Positions 24,354-32,032 of a stretch of DNA of 39,625 nt are shown piece after piece (positions within the stretch are counted from its first letter, which is position 1; every line of letters starts with the position of its first letter). A program made the translations under genes and the position numbers. The notes under the pieces were generated by a model. It ran no database searches and had not been told where the DNA came from. It saw only the letters and a program-made list of their open reading frames with translations. Source of the stretch: an uncultured Clostridia bacterium (GTDB taxonomy: Bacteria > Bacillota > Clostridia > Oscillospirales > Oscillospiraceae); the NCBI GenBank assembly GCA_947164825.1, contig CAMUYE010000009.1, forward strand, positions 1 through 39,625. Direction: 5' to 3'.

Positions 24354-24381
24354 TGTACATTCCCGAAATTTGTGGTAATAT
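24354..24381 (+). promoter_or_regulatory. Probable xdhA promoter
   Basis: TGTACA (24354-24359) and TAATAT (24376-24381) with 16-base spacing; TGTGG just before the -10 box gives an extended -10. Downstream, ATTATGCTG occurs twice (24393-24401 and 24408-24416), 15 bases apart; this could be a regulator site. Confidence 0.45.
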
Positions 24382-24447
24382 AGAATTGAATAATTATGCT
24401 GATAAATATTATGCTGTTATATACTCAGAGAGGGGGCGGACGCGTTT

Positions 24448-26766
24448 ATGAACAAGGTTGGCAAAAGCGAGATCCGCGTGGACGGCTATGACAAGGTCAC
24501 AGGCCGCACCAAGTACTACGAGGACCGGATGCCTCAGGAGGCCCTCTACCTGCGGGTCAAGCACGCGGAGAAGGCCCACGCCCTGGTAAAATCCGTTGAC
24601 GTCTCCCGCGCCGAGGCCATCCCCGGGGTGGTGAAGGTACTGACCTGCTTCGACGTGCCCGATCTCCCCTTCCCCACCGCCGGACACCCCTGGTCCATGG
24701 ATCCGGGGCATCAGGACGTGGCGGACCGGCTTCTGCTGAACCGGCACGTCCGCTACTGGGGCGACGACGTGGCCGTGGTCATCGCGGAGAACGAGGTGGC
24801 GGCCAATCAGGGCGTCCGGGCTCTGACGGTGGAATACGAGGAGCTGCCCTTCGTGCTGGACGCTCAGAAGGCCATGGAGCCCGGGGCGCCCCAGCTCCAC
24901 GAGGGCTTTCCCGGCAACGTGCTGAAGCACACGGACTACCGCCGGGGCGACTACCGGGCCGCCATTCGGGAGCCCGGTCTGGTAAAGGTGGAGGGCTGGT
25001 ACGAGACCCCCACGGTCCAGCACGCCCACATCGAGAACCACGGCTGCTTCGCTTACATGGAAAACGGGCGGCTCACGGTGGTCAGCTCCACCCAGATCCC
25101 CCACATCGTCCGCCGCGTGGTGGCCCAGGCCCTGGGCCTGCCCTGGGGCGACGTCCGGATCGTCAAGCCCTACATCGGCGGCGGCTTCGGCAACAAGCAG
25201 GATGCCCTCTACGAGCCCCTCTGCGCCTGGTGCTGCACCCAGGTGGGGGGACGGCCCGTGCGCTTTGACTGTTCCCGGGAGGAGACCTTCGTCTCCAACC
25301 GGGTCCGCCACGCCATCCGCTTCCACATCGTCACCTGGCTCCGGCCCGACGCCTCCATCGCCGCCCGAAAGGTGGAGCTCTGGTCCAACCAGGGGGCCTA
25401 CGCCTCCCACGGCCACTCCATCGCGGCCAAGGCCGTCAACTCCTTCCCCCAGCACTACCCCTGCGAGAACATGGAGGGCGACGCCTGGACGGTCTTCACC
25501 AACCGGCCCGCGGCGGGGGCCATGCGGGGCTACGGCATGCCCCAGGCCAGCTTCGCCGACGAGGCCAACATCGACGACTGCGCCCGGGCCATGAACATGG
25601 ACCCCCTGGAGTTCCGGCGGCGGAACATCATGCCCCAGGGCTTCCACGACGCCTTCTCCGGCAACACGAATTATTATGACACCTACGGTCAATGCATGGC
25701 CCGGGGCGCGGCGCTGATCGACTACGAGCGCAAGCGCGCCGAGTACGGCCGCGACACCGGCAGGATCCGCCGGGGCGTGGGTCTGGCCACCTTCTGGTAC
25801 AACACGGGCGTCTATCCCATCTCCCTGGAGACCTCCTCCAACCGGATGCTGCTGAACCTGGACGGCAGCGTGACGATGCAGTGCGGCGAGACCGAGATCG
25901 GCCAGGGCGCCGACACCGCCTACGCCCAGATGACCGCCGAGGCCCTGGGGCTGGCCAGCTTCCGGGACGTCCACGTGGTCTCCTGCCAGGACACGGACAT
26001 CACCCCCACGGGCCTGGGCGCCTACGCCTCCCGGCAGACCTATATGGCGGGCTTTTCCATCGCCCAGACAGCGGCGCTTTTGAAGGAAAAGATTCTCCGG
26101 TACGCCGGGGAGCTCACCCGGCAGGACCCGGACTGCCTGGACATTCTCGACGGCAGCATCGTCCGGAAGGACGACGGCTCCGTCCTTATGAGCCTCAGCG
26201 AGCTGGCCATGACGGCCCAGTACAACCCGGTCCACTCCGAGCACCTGACCGCCGAGAGCACCTACACCATCCGCAGCAACGCCTACTCCTTCGGCTGCAC
26301 CTTCGCTGAGGTGGAGGTGGACGTGGAGCTGTGCAAGGCGCGGGTGACGCGGATCGTCAACGTCCACGACTGCGGCAAACTCATCAACCCGGCCCTGGCG
26401 GAGGCCCAGGTCCACGGCGGCCAGTCCATGGCCATCGGCTTCGGTCTGTCCGAGCAGCTGCTCTTTGATCCGAAGACCGGCAGGCCTCTGAACAACAATC
26501 TGCTGGACTACAAGCTCTCCACCTTTATGGATCATCCCCGGCTGGAGGCGGACTTCATCGAAAACCCCGAGCCCACGTCCCCCTACGGCACCAAGGCCCT
26601 GGGCGAACCCCCGGCCTGCTCCGGGGCCCCGGCCATCCGCAACGCGATCCTGCACGCCACCGGCGTGGCAATGAACAAGCTGCCCCTCAATCCCCACGCC
26701 CTCTTCGCCGCGTTCACGGAAGCCGGGCTGGTGCACGACGGCTGGAGGGACGCGCCCGCTCCGTAG
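24448..26766 (+). CDS. xdhA: Xanthine dehydrogenase-type molybdenum-binding subunit
   Basis: A 772-residue catalytic subunit of a molybdenum hydroxylase, expected to oxidise a purine such as hypoxanthine or xanthine with water as oxygen donor. Cofactor-contact segments are PYIGGGFGNKQ (242-251), RPAAGAMRGYG (353-363, with the conserved arginine), GETEIGQGADT (480-490) and GAYASRQTYMAG (524-535). The catalytic glutamate is Glu720 in KALGEPP. All expected motifs are present. GAGAGGGGG lies about ten bases before the ATG. Order Mo subunit, FAD subunit, FeS subunit matches E. coli xdhABC. The TAG stop is within CCGTAGGG, the same end motif as the repeat at 8231. An aldehyde or nicotinate hydroxylase is a less likely alternative. 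Confidence 0.92.
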   Translation: MNKVGKSEIRVDGYDKVTGRTKYYEDRMPQEALYLRVKHAEKAHALVKSVDVSRAEAIPGVVKVLTCFDVPDLPFPTAGHPWSMDPGHQDVADRLLLNRHVRYWGDDVAVVIAENEVAANQGVRALTVEYEELPFVLDAQKAMEPGAPQLHEGFPGNVLKHTDYRRGDYRAAIREPGLVKVEGWYETPTVQHAHIENHGCFAYMENGRLTVVSSTQIPHIVRRVVAQALGLPWGDVRIVKPYIGGGFGNKQDALYEPLCAWCCTQVGGRPVRFDCSREETFVSNRVRHAIRFHIVTWLRPDASIAARKVELWSNQGAYASHGHSIAAKAVNSFPQHYPCENMEGDAWTVFTNRPAAGAMRGYGMPQASFADEANIDDCARAMNMDPLEFRRRNIMPQGFHDAFSGNTNYYDTYGQCMARGAALIDYERKRAEYGRDTGRIRRGVGLATFWYNTGVYPISLETSSNRMLLNLDGSVTMQCGETEIGQGADTAYAQMTAEALGLASFRDVHVVSCQDTDITPTGLGAYASRQTYMAGFSIAQTAALLKEKILRYAGELTRQDPDCLDILDGSIVRKDDGSVLMSLSELAMTAQYNPVHSEHLTAESTYTIRSNAYSFGCTFAEVEVDVELCKARVTRIVNVHDCGKLINPALAEAQVHGGQSMAIGFGLSEQLLFDPKTGRPLNNNLLDYKLSTFMDHPRLEADFIENPEPTSPYGTKALGEPPACSGAPAIRNAILHATGVAMNKLPLNPHALFAAFTEAGLVHDGWRDAPAP

Positions 26767-26990
26767 GGACGGCACTCTGCCGTCCGCCGCTCCCCGCTCG
26801 GAAACTCAATGCAAAATGCAAAATGGGACGGGGGAGCGACTTAAGACTGAAGACTGAAAAATGAATAGTGAATAATGGAGGTATTTTTCAATTCGCAGAA
26901 TTGAAAAATGAAATTCAATTTGTCGCGGAGCGACACCTCAATTATTCTTTTTTAAGTCTTAAGTCTTCAGTATTCATTCATTTGCCCGCG
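26767..26990. repeat. Palindromic elements between xdhA and xdhB
   Basis: This untranslated stretch holds several structures. GGACGGCA-CTC-TGCCGTCC (26767-26785) is a hairpin right after the xdhA stop, and a GCAAAATGCAAAATG tandem follows at about 26809. An AT-rich imperfect palindrome then runs from about 26836 to 26990. Its left arm has ACTTAAGACTGAAGACTG and AATAATGGAGGT; its right arm has ACCTCAATTATTC and AAGTCTTAAGTCTTCAG. Inside are a perfect 12-bp stem (26883-26894 with 26898-26909) and TGTCGC-GGA-GCGACA (26921-26935). No gene is present. Confidence 0.75.
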
Positions 26991-27017
26991 TTACATCCAA
27001 TTCGAGGAGGAAATCCC

Positions 27018-27908
27018 ATGTACGATATAAAAGCGCTCTACGAGGCGCAGAGCGTGGCCGACGCGATCCGGCTGCGGCTGGAACACCCCGAGGCGCAGAT
27101 CATCGCCGGGGGCTCCGACGTGCTGGTCCAGATCCGGGAGGGCCGGCGGGCCGGGAAAGAGCTGATCTCCATCTATTCCCTGGACGAGCTGCGGGGCGTG
27201 AGCCTGGACGAGGAGGACAATCTCCGCATCGGTTCCCTGAGCAGCTTCTCCCGCATTGCAAAGGATCCGCTGATCCAAAGCCGCTGCGCGGTCCTGGGCG
27301 AGGCCGTGGACCAGGTGGGCTCCCCCCAGATCCGCAGCATCGGCACCATCGGCGGCAACACCTGCAACGGCGTCACCTCTGCGGACTCCGCCTCCACCCT
27401 CTTCGCCTGGGAGGCCGTGGTGGAGCTGACCGGCATCAACGGCGTTCGCCGCCTCCCCATCCGGGACTTCTACATCAAGGCCGGCACGGTGGACATCCGG
27501 GCGGAGGAGGGAGAGATCCAGACCGCCATCCTGATCCCCAAGGCCAGCTATGCGGACTGCTTCGGAAAGTACATCAAATACGGCATGCGCAACGCCATGG
27601 AGATCGCCTCCCTGGGCTGCTCGGTGAACGTGCGGCTGAGCCCGGACAAAAAGTATATCCGCCGCTGCCGGATCGCCTACGGCGTGGCGGGCCCGGTCCC
27701 CATGCGGGTCCCCTCGGCGGAGGCCGTGGCCAACGGCTCTCCCCCGACCCGGGAGATGATCGAGGAATTCGCGCTGTCAGTCCTGCTGGACATCAACCCC
27801 AGAGACTCCTGGCGTTCCAGCAAGGCCTTCCGCCAGCACATCGCCGTCGCCATGGCCAGGCAGGCGCTGACGGAATCCATCGAACGGGCGGGAGGTGTGA
27901 TCCTGTGA
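27018..27908 (+). CDS. xdhB: Xanthine dehydrogenase-type FAD-binding subunit
   Basis: A 296-residue flavoprotein passing electrons from the iron-sulfur subunit to NAD. The two FAD segments are IIAGGSDVL (28-36) and IGTIGGNTCNG (108-118), the usual pattern in this family. The C-terminal CO-dehydrogenase-type domain includes DSWRSSKAFRQHIAV. The ATG at 27018 has GAGGAGG seven bases upstream; a longer frame to 26868 reads through the palindromic DNA. Its stop overlaps xdhC by four bases (GTGA). Confidence 0.94.
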   Translation: MYDIKALYEAQSVADAIRLRLEHPEAQIIAGGSDVLVQIREGRRAGKELISIYSLDELRGVSLDEEDNLRIGSLSSFSRIAKDPLIQSRCAVLGEAVDQVGSPQIRSIGTIGGNTCNGVTSADSASTLFAWEAVVELTGINGVRRLPIRDFYIKAGTVDIRAEEGEIQTAILIPKASYADCFGKYIKYGMRNAMEIASLGCSVNVRLSPDKKYIRRCRIAYGVAGPVPMRVPSAEAVANGSPPTREMIEEFALSVLLDINPRDSWRSSKAFRQHIAVAMARQALTESIERAGGVIL

Positions 27909-28399
27909 GTCAGTACAAGGTCGTTCACTTCAATCTCAACGGCAGGGACGTGGAACGGGTCGTGGACGTGCGGGCCTCTTTGACCGACATGCTCCGCAGC
28001 GACTTCCGCATGAGCTCCGTCAAGAAGGGCTGCGAGGTGGGCGAATGCGGCGCCTGCACGGTGCTCATCGACGGCGAGGCCTTCAACTCCTGCATCTATC
28101 TGGCCGTCTGGGCCGAGGGCAAGCGGATCCAAACCTTGGAGGGGCTGACCGGTCCCAACGGCGAGCTCACCGACGTCCAGCAGGCCTTTCTCGACGAGAC
28201 CGCCGTCCAGTGCGGCTTCTGCACCCCGGGATTTCTCATGACGGCAACGGAGATCCTGGACGCAAACCGGCTCTACTCCGACGAGGAGCTGCGCAAGCTG
28301 CTCAGCGGCCATCTCTGCCGCTGCACCGGCTACGAAAACATCTTCCGCGCCGTCAAAAAAACCATGTATCGCCGCCTGGGCAAGGAAATCGATTTCTGA
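27905..28399 (+). CDS. xdhC: Xanthine dehydrogenase-type [2Fe-2S] subunit
   Basis: A 164-residue subunit with two [2Fe-2S] clusters. The plant-ferredoxin-like cluster uses Cys43, Cys48, Cys51 (CEVGECGAC) and Cys63; the second uses Cys103, Cys106 (CGFC), Cys138 and Cys140 (CRC). All eight ligands are present. The start codon is GTG at 27905, overlapping the xdhB stop, which implies coupled translation. xdhC here follows the E. coli naming; it is not the XdhC maturation chaperone, which is not in the window. Confidence 0.95.
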   Translation: MSQYKVVHFNLNGRDVERVVDVRASLTDMLRSDFRMSSVKKGCEVGECGACTVLIDGEAFNSCIYLAVWAEGKRIQTLEGLTGPNGELTDVQQAFLDETAVQCGFCTPGFLMTATEILDANRLYSDEELRKLLSGHLCRCTGYENIFRAVKKTMYRRLGKEIDF

Positions 28400-28445
28400 G
28401 CCCGGAGGTAATAAATTCCGGAAAAAGAAAGGAAGAAAGAACCAT

Positions 28446-28907
28446 ATGCGTCATTGCTTCAACTGTGGCCGTGAGATCAACGAGTTCGCCAAGGTCTGTC
28501 CCTACTGCGGAACTGCCAACGCGCCGCAGCAGCCGTTCTCTGCGGGCGATCCCAACGTCTCCCCCGTCCCCACCAGAGCCGCCGCGCCCGAACGGCCGGC
28601 CGCTCCCACCTACGTCAACGTGACGACGACTGCCGCGCCCATCACGAGGGAGAGCCTGCCGCCCCAGTACCGTCCCCTCAGCGCCTGGACTTATTTCTGG
28701 CTGAGCCTGCTCTACAGCATCCCCGTCGTTGGTTTCGTGTTCCTGATCGTCTTCTCCTTCTCCAGCGCAAACATCAACCGCCGCAGCTTCACCCGCAGCT
28801 TCTGGATCCCCATCATCATCATGCTGATCGTGGCGATTATCTTCCTCATTCTGCTGGCCGCCGGCGTCGGCATCGGCTCCATCGACTCCCTCGAGGATCT
28901 GTTTTAG
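28446..28907 (+). CDS. Zinc-ribbon membrane protein, unknown function
   Basis: A 153-residue protein. It starts with a zinc ribbon CFNCGREINEFAKVCPYCG (two CxxC pairs, residues 4-7 and 18-21), followed by a proline/alanine-rich linker (about 25-70). Two hydrophobic helices come next: TYFWLSLLYSIPVVGFVFLI and IPIIIMLIVAIIFLILLAAG. It resembles the small protein at 1626 in design but not in the membrane part. AAAGGAAG lies about ten bases before the ATG. It starts 46 bases after xdhC and could be in the same transcript; a role in the hydroxylase is not implied. A perfect terminator follows. Confidence 0.82.
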   Translation: MRHCFNCGREINEFAKVCPYCGTANAPQQPFSAGDPNVSPVPTRAAAPERPAAPTYVNVTTTAAPITRESLPPQYRPLSAWTYFWLSLLYSIPVVGFVFLIVFSFSSANINRRSFTRSFWIPIIIMLIVAIIFLILLAAGVGIGSIDSLEDLF

Positions 28908-28927
28908 CGCTCCCGGCTGAAAAACGC

Positions 28928-28978
28928 AAACGGTACGGTCCTGTGATTGATTTCGTCAATCACAGGACCGTACCGTTT
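28928..28978. terminator. Bidirectional terminator after the zinc-ribbon gene
   Basis: A perfect 23-bp stem, 28928-28950 with 28956-28978 (AAACGGTACGG/CCGTACCGTTT at the base), around the loop TTTCG. Confidence 0.85.
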
Positions 28979-29006
28979 ATGACCGGCGCTGCACGGCGAG
29001 CTGCGG

Positions 29007-29217
29007 CGTGGCGCACCCTGTGCGCCGCTGCGGGCGGGTCTGCTGCCTGTTGCCTTGTCGGGGCGGGGAAGCCCGTGGCGCACACTGTGCGCCGCTGCGG
29101 GCAGGTCTGCTGTTTGCCTCGGGCGGACGGCCAATGGCCGCCCCTACGGCGCTTTCTGTCGTCTCCCCTGTTGCCTGTTGCCTCATCGGTACGCAGCATG
29201 GCGGGGAGAGCGGCCGC
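29007..29217. repeat. GC-rich repeat tract between convergent genes
   Basis: Two direct copies of about 41 bases (29007-29047 and 29074-29114), CGTGGCGCACxCTGTGCGCC followed by GCTGCGGGCxGGTCTGCTG, are 67 bases apart, and each contains a small hairpin (GGCGCAC...GTGCGCC). GGACGGCCAATGGCCG followed by CCCCTACGGCGC recalls the ends of the 119-bp element. GCCTGTTGCCT occurs at 29045 and 29173. The right end, GGCCGCGCTACAGC, includes the stop of the exonuclease gene and recurs at feoB. No gene was seen here. Confidence 0.7.
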
Positions 29218-29218
29218 G

Positions 29219-30184
29219 CTACAGCTCGGCCTTCAGGCGCTTCCGACGGCGGCGGGGGCGCTTTTTCGCCTTTTTGGCGATCTCGGCGTCGAAATTCTCC
29301 GCCAGGGCGGAGCTGCTGTCGTAGACCAGGCGGCAGACCTTGAGGCTGCCGTCGGCGTCCCGCTCGAAGCGGATGCGGACAATGTAATCCCCGTGGTCGG
29401 GGCAGGTGTTCCGGGACAAGTAGCGGCGGCCCGGCTGGGTGTGCCAGCCCTGGCAGGTCATCTCCCGGCCGCAGACGGGGCAGAGGTTCTCCTTCCCGCC
29501 CATATCGCCCATGGCGGCGGTCTTGTCCTCGTAGTCGTGGTAGACCCGGCGGCTGACGCAGCCCGGAACCTGGGCCCCGTGGAGGCCGTCCTCATGCTCC
29601 TGGAGAGAGCCGCGGTAATCGGCGATGCCCTTTTTGAGATCCAGCTTCGCGCAGATCTGGGCCGTGTGGAAGGCGTCGCCCAGGGCGTCGTGGGCCTGGC
29701 GGGTGGCGGGGATCTCCAGCATCTCCATGGCGGTGGACAGGGCCTTCTGGTTGTTGCCGGAGCCGGTCTGGGCGTTGAAGATCATCTGGGCGTTGTACCA
29801 GTGCTGGACCCAGACGGGGTCGTAGCCGTTGAGCATCATGTTGGCCGACAGCAGGGGGATGTCGTCAAAGCCCCAGGTGAGGAAGACGCAGTCCTCGCCG
29901 CACCAGTTGTAGAACTCGTTGATGGCGTCGTCAAAGCTCAGGCCCTCGGCCTTCAGACGGCTCTCCCGAATGCCCGTGAGCTTGGCCACCCGACTGTTGA
30001 GCCGACGGAAAAACTTGGGCTTGATCAGAACCTGGAACTCGTCAAGAATCCGCTGATCCTCCGTCATCCGCACCGCGCCGATCTGGATGACCTCGCCGCT
30101 GATGTGGATGGGCAGGGGCCGCTGGGCCGCGTAGGACCCGGGCCAGGGCTGGTTCCACTCCATATCCAGGATGATGTATTCCAA
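29219..30184 (-). CDS. DEDDh-type 3'-5' exonuclease with C-terminal zinc-binding region
   Basis: A 321-residue nuclease. The active-site acids are Asp7 and Glu9 (ILDMEW), Asp107 or Asp108 (TWGFDDIPLL), and the His165/Asp170 pair in HDALGDA, as in DnaQ-like exonucleases. Residues of about 235-264 form a zinc-binding module (CPVCG and CPDHG). A lysine- and arginine-rich tail (KKAKKRPRRRRKRLK) probably binds nucleic acid. Substrate (DNA or RNA) cannot be told. AAGGAG lies 11 bases before the ATG at 30184. It has its own promoter and is not coupled to the hemolysin gene upstream. The TAG stop is part of a motif shared with the feoB end. Confidence 0.88.
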   Translation of the reverse strand: MEYIILDMEWNQPWPGSYAAQRPLPIHISGEVIQIGAVRMTEDQRILDEFQVLIKPKFFRRLNSRVAKLTGIRESRLKAEGLSFDDAINEFYNWCGEDCVFLTWGFDDIPLLSANMMLNGYDPVWVQHWYNAQMIFNAQTGSGNNQKALSTAMEMLEIPATRQAHDALGDAFHTAQICAKLDLKKGIADYRGSLQEHEDGLHGAQVPGCVSRRVYHDYEDKTAAMGDMGGKENLCPVCGREMTCQGWHTQPGRRYLSRNTCPDHGDYIVRIRFERDADGSLKVCRLVYDSSSALAENFDAEIAKKAKKRPRRRRKRLKAEL

Positions 30185-30216
30185 AGAAATCGCTCCTTAA
30201 TGTCACATTTCAAGTG

Positions 30217-30245
30217 ATTATACCATAAAACATTCCATAAAGCAA
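30217..30245 (-). promoter_or_regulatory. Promoter of the exonuclease gene
   Basis: On the minus strand TTGCTT (30245-30240) and TATAAT (30222-30217) are 17 bases apart. The -35 box is inside the T-rich tail of the upstream terminator. Confidence 0.7.
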
Positions 30246-30287
30246 ATAAAATTTCCGCTCCCCCAAATATTTTCGGGGAAGCGGAAC
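30244..30287 (-). terminator. Terminator of the degV/hemolysin III operon
   Basis: The arm TTCCGCTcCCCC (30253-30264) pairs with GGGGAAGCGGAA (30275-30286), then on the minus strand ATTTTATTTGC. It begins seven bases after the stop codon. Confidence 0.75.
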
Positions 30288-30293
30288 TTGCGA

Positions 30294-30968
30294 TCAAATC
30301 ACGTACCAAAAAATGCACACGAACTGTAAAACGGAGCCCAGGATCACGAAGAGGTGGAAGATCGCGTGCATATAGCGGATCTTTTTCCCCAGGCCGTAGA
30401 GCACCGCCCCCACGGAGTAGGCGATCCCGCCCCCCAGCAGCCAGAGCAGGCCCGGCAAGGGAATGGCCCGCAGAGCCACCGGCGCCGCGAAGACGATGCA
30501 CCAGCCCAGGCCGATGTAGCAGATCATAGACAGGACCCGGTACTTTTTCAGGTCGATGGCGGTCAGGGTCACGGCCAGGGCTGTCATGGCCAGGATGACG
30601 CCGAAGAGGATCCAGGCCGTCAACGGGGATTCCCGCCGGATCGAACAGAGCAGGATCGGCAGATAGGAGCCGAAGATCAGGAAGTAGATGGTACAGTGAT
30701 CCAGGACCTGGAGGACCTTTTTGGCCTTCTCCGGCCGCAGACCGTGATAGACGCTGGAGATCGTGTAGACCGCCACCAGGGACGCGCCGTAGATCGCGCT
30801 GCCCACCACGGCCCAGGGATCGTGATGGAGGGAGGCCCGGACCACGCAGAGCACCAGCATCACCACCGCCAGGCCTCCGCCGACCACGTGGCTGACAAAG
30901 TTGAAAATCTCCTCTCCCCGGGTATAGGACGGCAGCTTGCGCAGGGCCAGAGGGGTTCGCGCCGCCAT
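30294..30968 (-). CDS. trhA: Hemolysin III / PAQR family membrane protein
   Basis: A 224-residue, seven-helix membrane protein. It opens with SYTRGEEIFNFVSHVVGGG (conserved His), then has TISSVYHGLRPEKAKKVLQVLDH and, at the end, YMHAIFHLFVILGSVLQF, the family's three histidine sites that probably bind zinc. PAQR proteins are linked to membrane lipid balance and, in E. coli (TrhA), to keeping membranes fluid. The ATG is one base past the stop of the upstream DegV gene, so the two are translationally coupled. Confidence 0.93.
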   Translation of the reverse strand: MAARTPLALRKLPSYTRGEEIFNFVSHVVGGGLAVVMLVLCVVRASLHHDPWAVVGSAIYGASLVAVYTISSVYHGLRPEKAKKVLQVLDHCTIYFLIFGSYLPILLCSIRRESPLTAWILFGVILAMTALAVTLTAIDLKKYRVLSMICYIGLGWCIVFAAPVALRAIPLPGLLWLLGGGIAYSVGAVLYGLGKKIRYMHAIFHLFVILGSVLQFVCIFWYVI

Positions 30969-30969
30969 C

Positions 30970-31836
30970 TCAGCGCTCCCGGCCCAGGAAGAACAGGGCC
31001 AGCGTACCGGGGCCGGAGTGGGAACCGATGACCGGGCCCACGTAGGTGATCAGCTGCACCTTCGCGCCGAAGCGCTGGGCCAGCATCGTTTCCAGCAGCT
31101 TCGCGTCTTCGATGCAGTCGCCGTGGGAGATGAAGACCGTGTCCCTGCCGGGATTCAGGGCCAGCTCGCCGTATTTGTCCGCCAGGGCCTTGATGGAGGC
31201 TCTGCGGCCCCGGACCTTGAACATGTTGATCAGGTGGCCGGGATCGTCCATGTGGAGCACGGGCTTGATGTTCAGCAGGCCTGCGGCAAAGGCCTTGGCC
31301 GCGCTGACGCGGCCGCCCCGCTTCAGGTAGACCAGATCGTCCACGGTAAACCAGTGGCAGAGGTGGAAGCGCTGATCCTCCACGAATTTGGCGGCCTCCT
31401 CCAGAGAGGCGCCCCTGCGTTTTTCCTGGACGGTCAGATACAGCAGCAGGCCGAAGCCCGCGGAAGCGGCGAAGCTATCCTCCACCAGGATCTTCCGCCC
31501 GGGGAACTCCTCCATGAGCTCCCTGGCGGCCATGGCGCCGGAGTTCACCGTGGTGCTGAGTCCGGAGGAGAAGCCGACGTAAAGCAGATCCTTCCCCGCC
31601 TCCAGCCAGGGTCTGAAGGCCTCCTTGAAGCTCTCCATGTTGACGGCGGAGGTCCGGGCCACGCTGCCCTTCCGCATCCGGTCGTAGAACTTCTCAAAGG
31701 GCATCTCGAAATTGGCAAAGCTCTCCTGATCCTCGTCAAACTTAACGGTCAGACTGACGAAGGGAACCTCCCACTGCTCCAGCAGCGCCGGTTCGATGTC
31801 GCAGGAGGAATCTGTGAAAATGACGTAATCGGACAT
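30970..31836 (-). CDS. DegV family fatty-acid-binding protein (first paralog)
   Basis: A 288-residue protein of the FakB/DegV family, which carries a fatty acid to the kinase FakA. It starts YVIFTDSSCDIEPALL, has ARTSAVNMESF and FSSGLSTTVNSG (head-group binding), VEDSFAASAGFGLLLY and DDLVYLKRGGRVSAA, and ends with HSGPGTLALFFLG. The ATG at 31836 is chosen because AAAGGAACG precedes it; an in-frame ATG at 31866 has no site. It is followed at once by the hemolysin III gene. No FakA kinase gene is in the window. Confidence 0.95.
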   Translation of the reverse strand: MSDYVIFTDSSCDIEPALLEQWEVPFVSLTVKFDEDQESFANFEMPFEKFYDRMRKGSVARTSAVNMESFKEAFRPWLEAGKDLLYVGFSSGLSTTVNSGAMAARELMEEFPGRKILVEDSFAASAGFGLLLYLTVQEKRRGASLEEAAKFVEDQRFHLCHWFTVDDLVYLKRGGRVSAAKAFAAGLLNIKPVLHMDDPGHLINMFKVRGRRASIKALADKYGELALNPGRDTVFISHGDCIEDAKLLETMLAQRFGAKVQLITYVGPVIGSHSGPGTLALFFLGRER

Positions 31837-31913
31837 AGTCGTTCCTTTCCGCGGAAAACGCTCCACGCAAGCTTGTTTGATTTTATATGTTATACTATCT
31901 AATGTTCTGCATT

Positions 31914-31942
31914 ATATTATCACATGCGCCACTCCGTGTCAA
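31914..31942 (-). promoter_or_regulatory. Promoter of degV-trhA
   Basis: On the minus strand a consensus TTGACA (31942-31937) and TAATAT (31919-31914) are 17 bases apart. A second box TATAAT overlaps (31917-31912). Confidence 0.75.
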
Positions 31943-31965
31943 TAGAAAAAAGGCAGACTTTTTCA

Positions 31966-31994
31966 TTGATTTTCCGGAAAAGCTGTGGTATAAT
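31966..31994 (+). promoter_or_regulatory. Promoter of the DUF1836 gene
   Basis: TTGATT (31966-31971) and TATAAT (31989-31994), 17 bases apart, about 38 bases before the ATG. It is divergent from the degV promoter, with the two -35 boxes separated by 23 bases. Confidence 0.75.
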
Positions 31995-32032
31995 ATAAGC
32001 TGTCGAAAAACGTATGATCGGGAGGGTTCTCC

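Noticed and set aside
24137-24447. Molybdenum-cofactor riboswitch before xdhA or the MocA-like gene
   Set aside because: The space is filled by the 119-bp repeat and two promoters; no Moco-type fold was recognised by eye.
24448-26766. Selenocysteine-containing hydroxylase subunit
   Set aside because: The xdhA frame has no in-frame TGA and ends at a TAG in a normal place for the family.
24409-26775. 788-codon open frame on the minus strand
   Set aside because: Antisense to xdhA, which has all cofactor motifs; the reverse reading shows no domain and has biased composition.
28980-29218. Small genes between the convergent zinc-ribbon and exonuclease genes
   Set aside because: Several short frames exist on both strands, but all run through repeats and lack ribosome sites.
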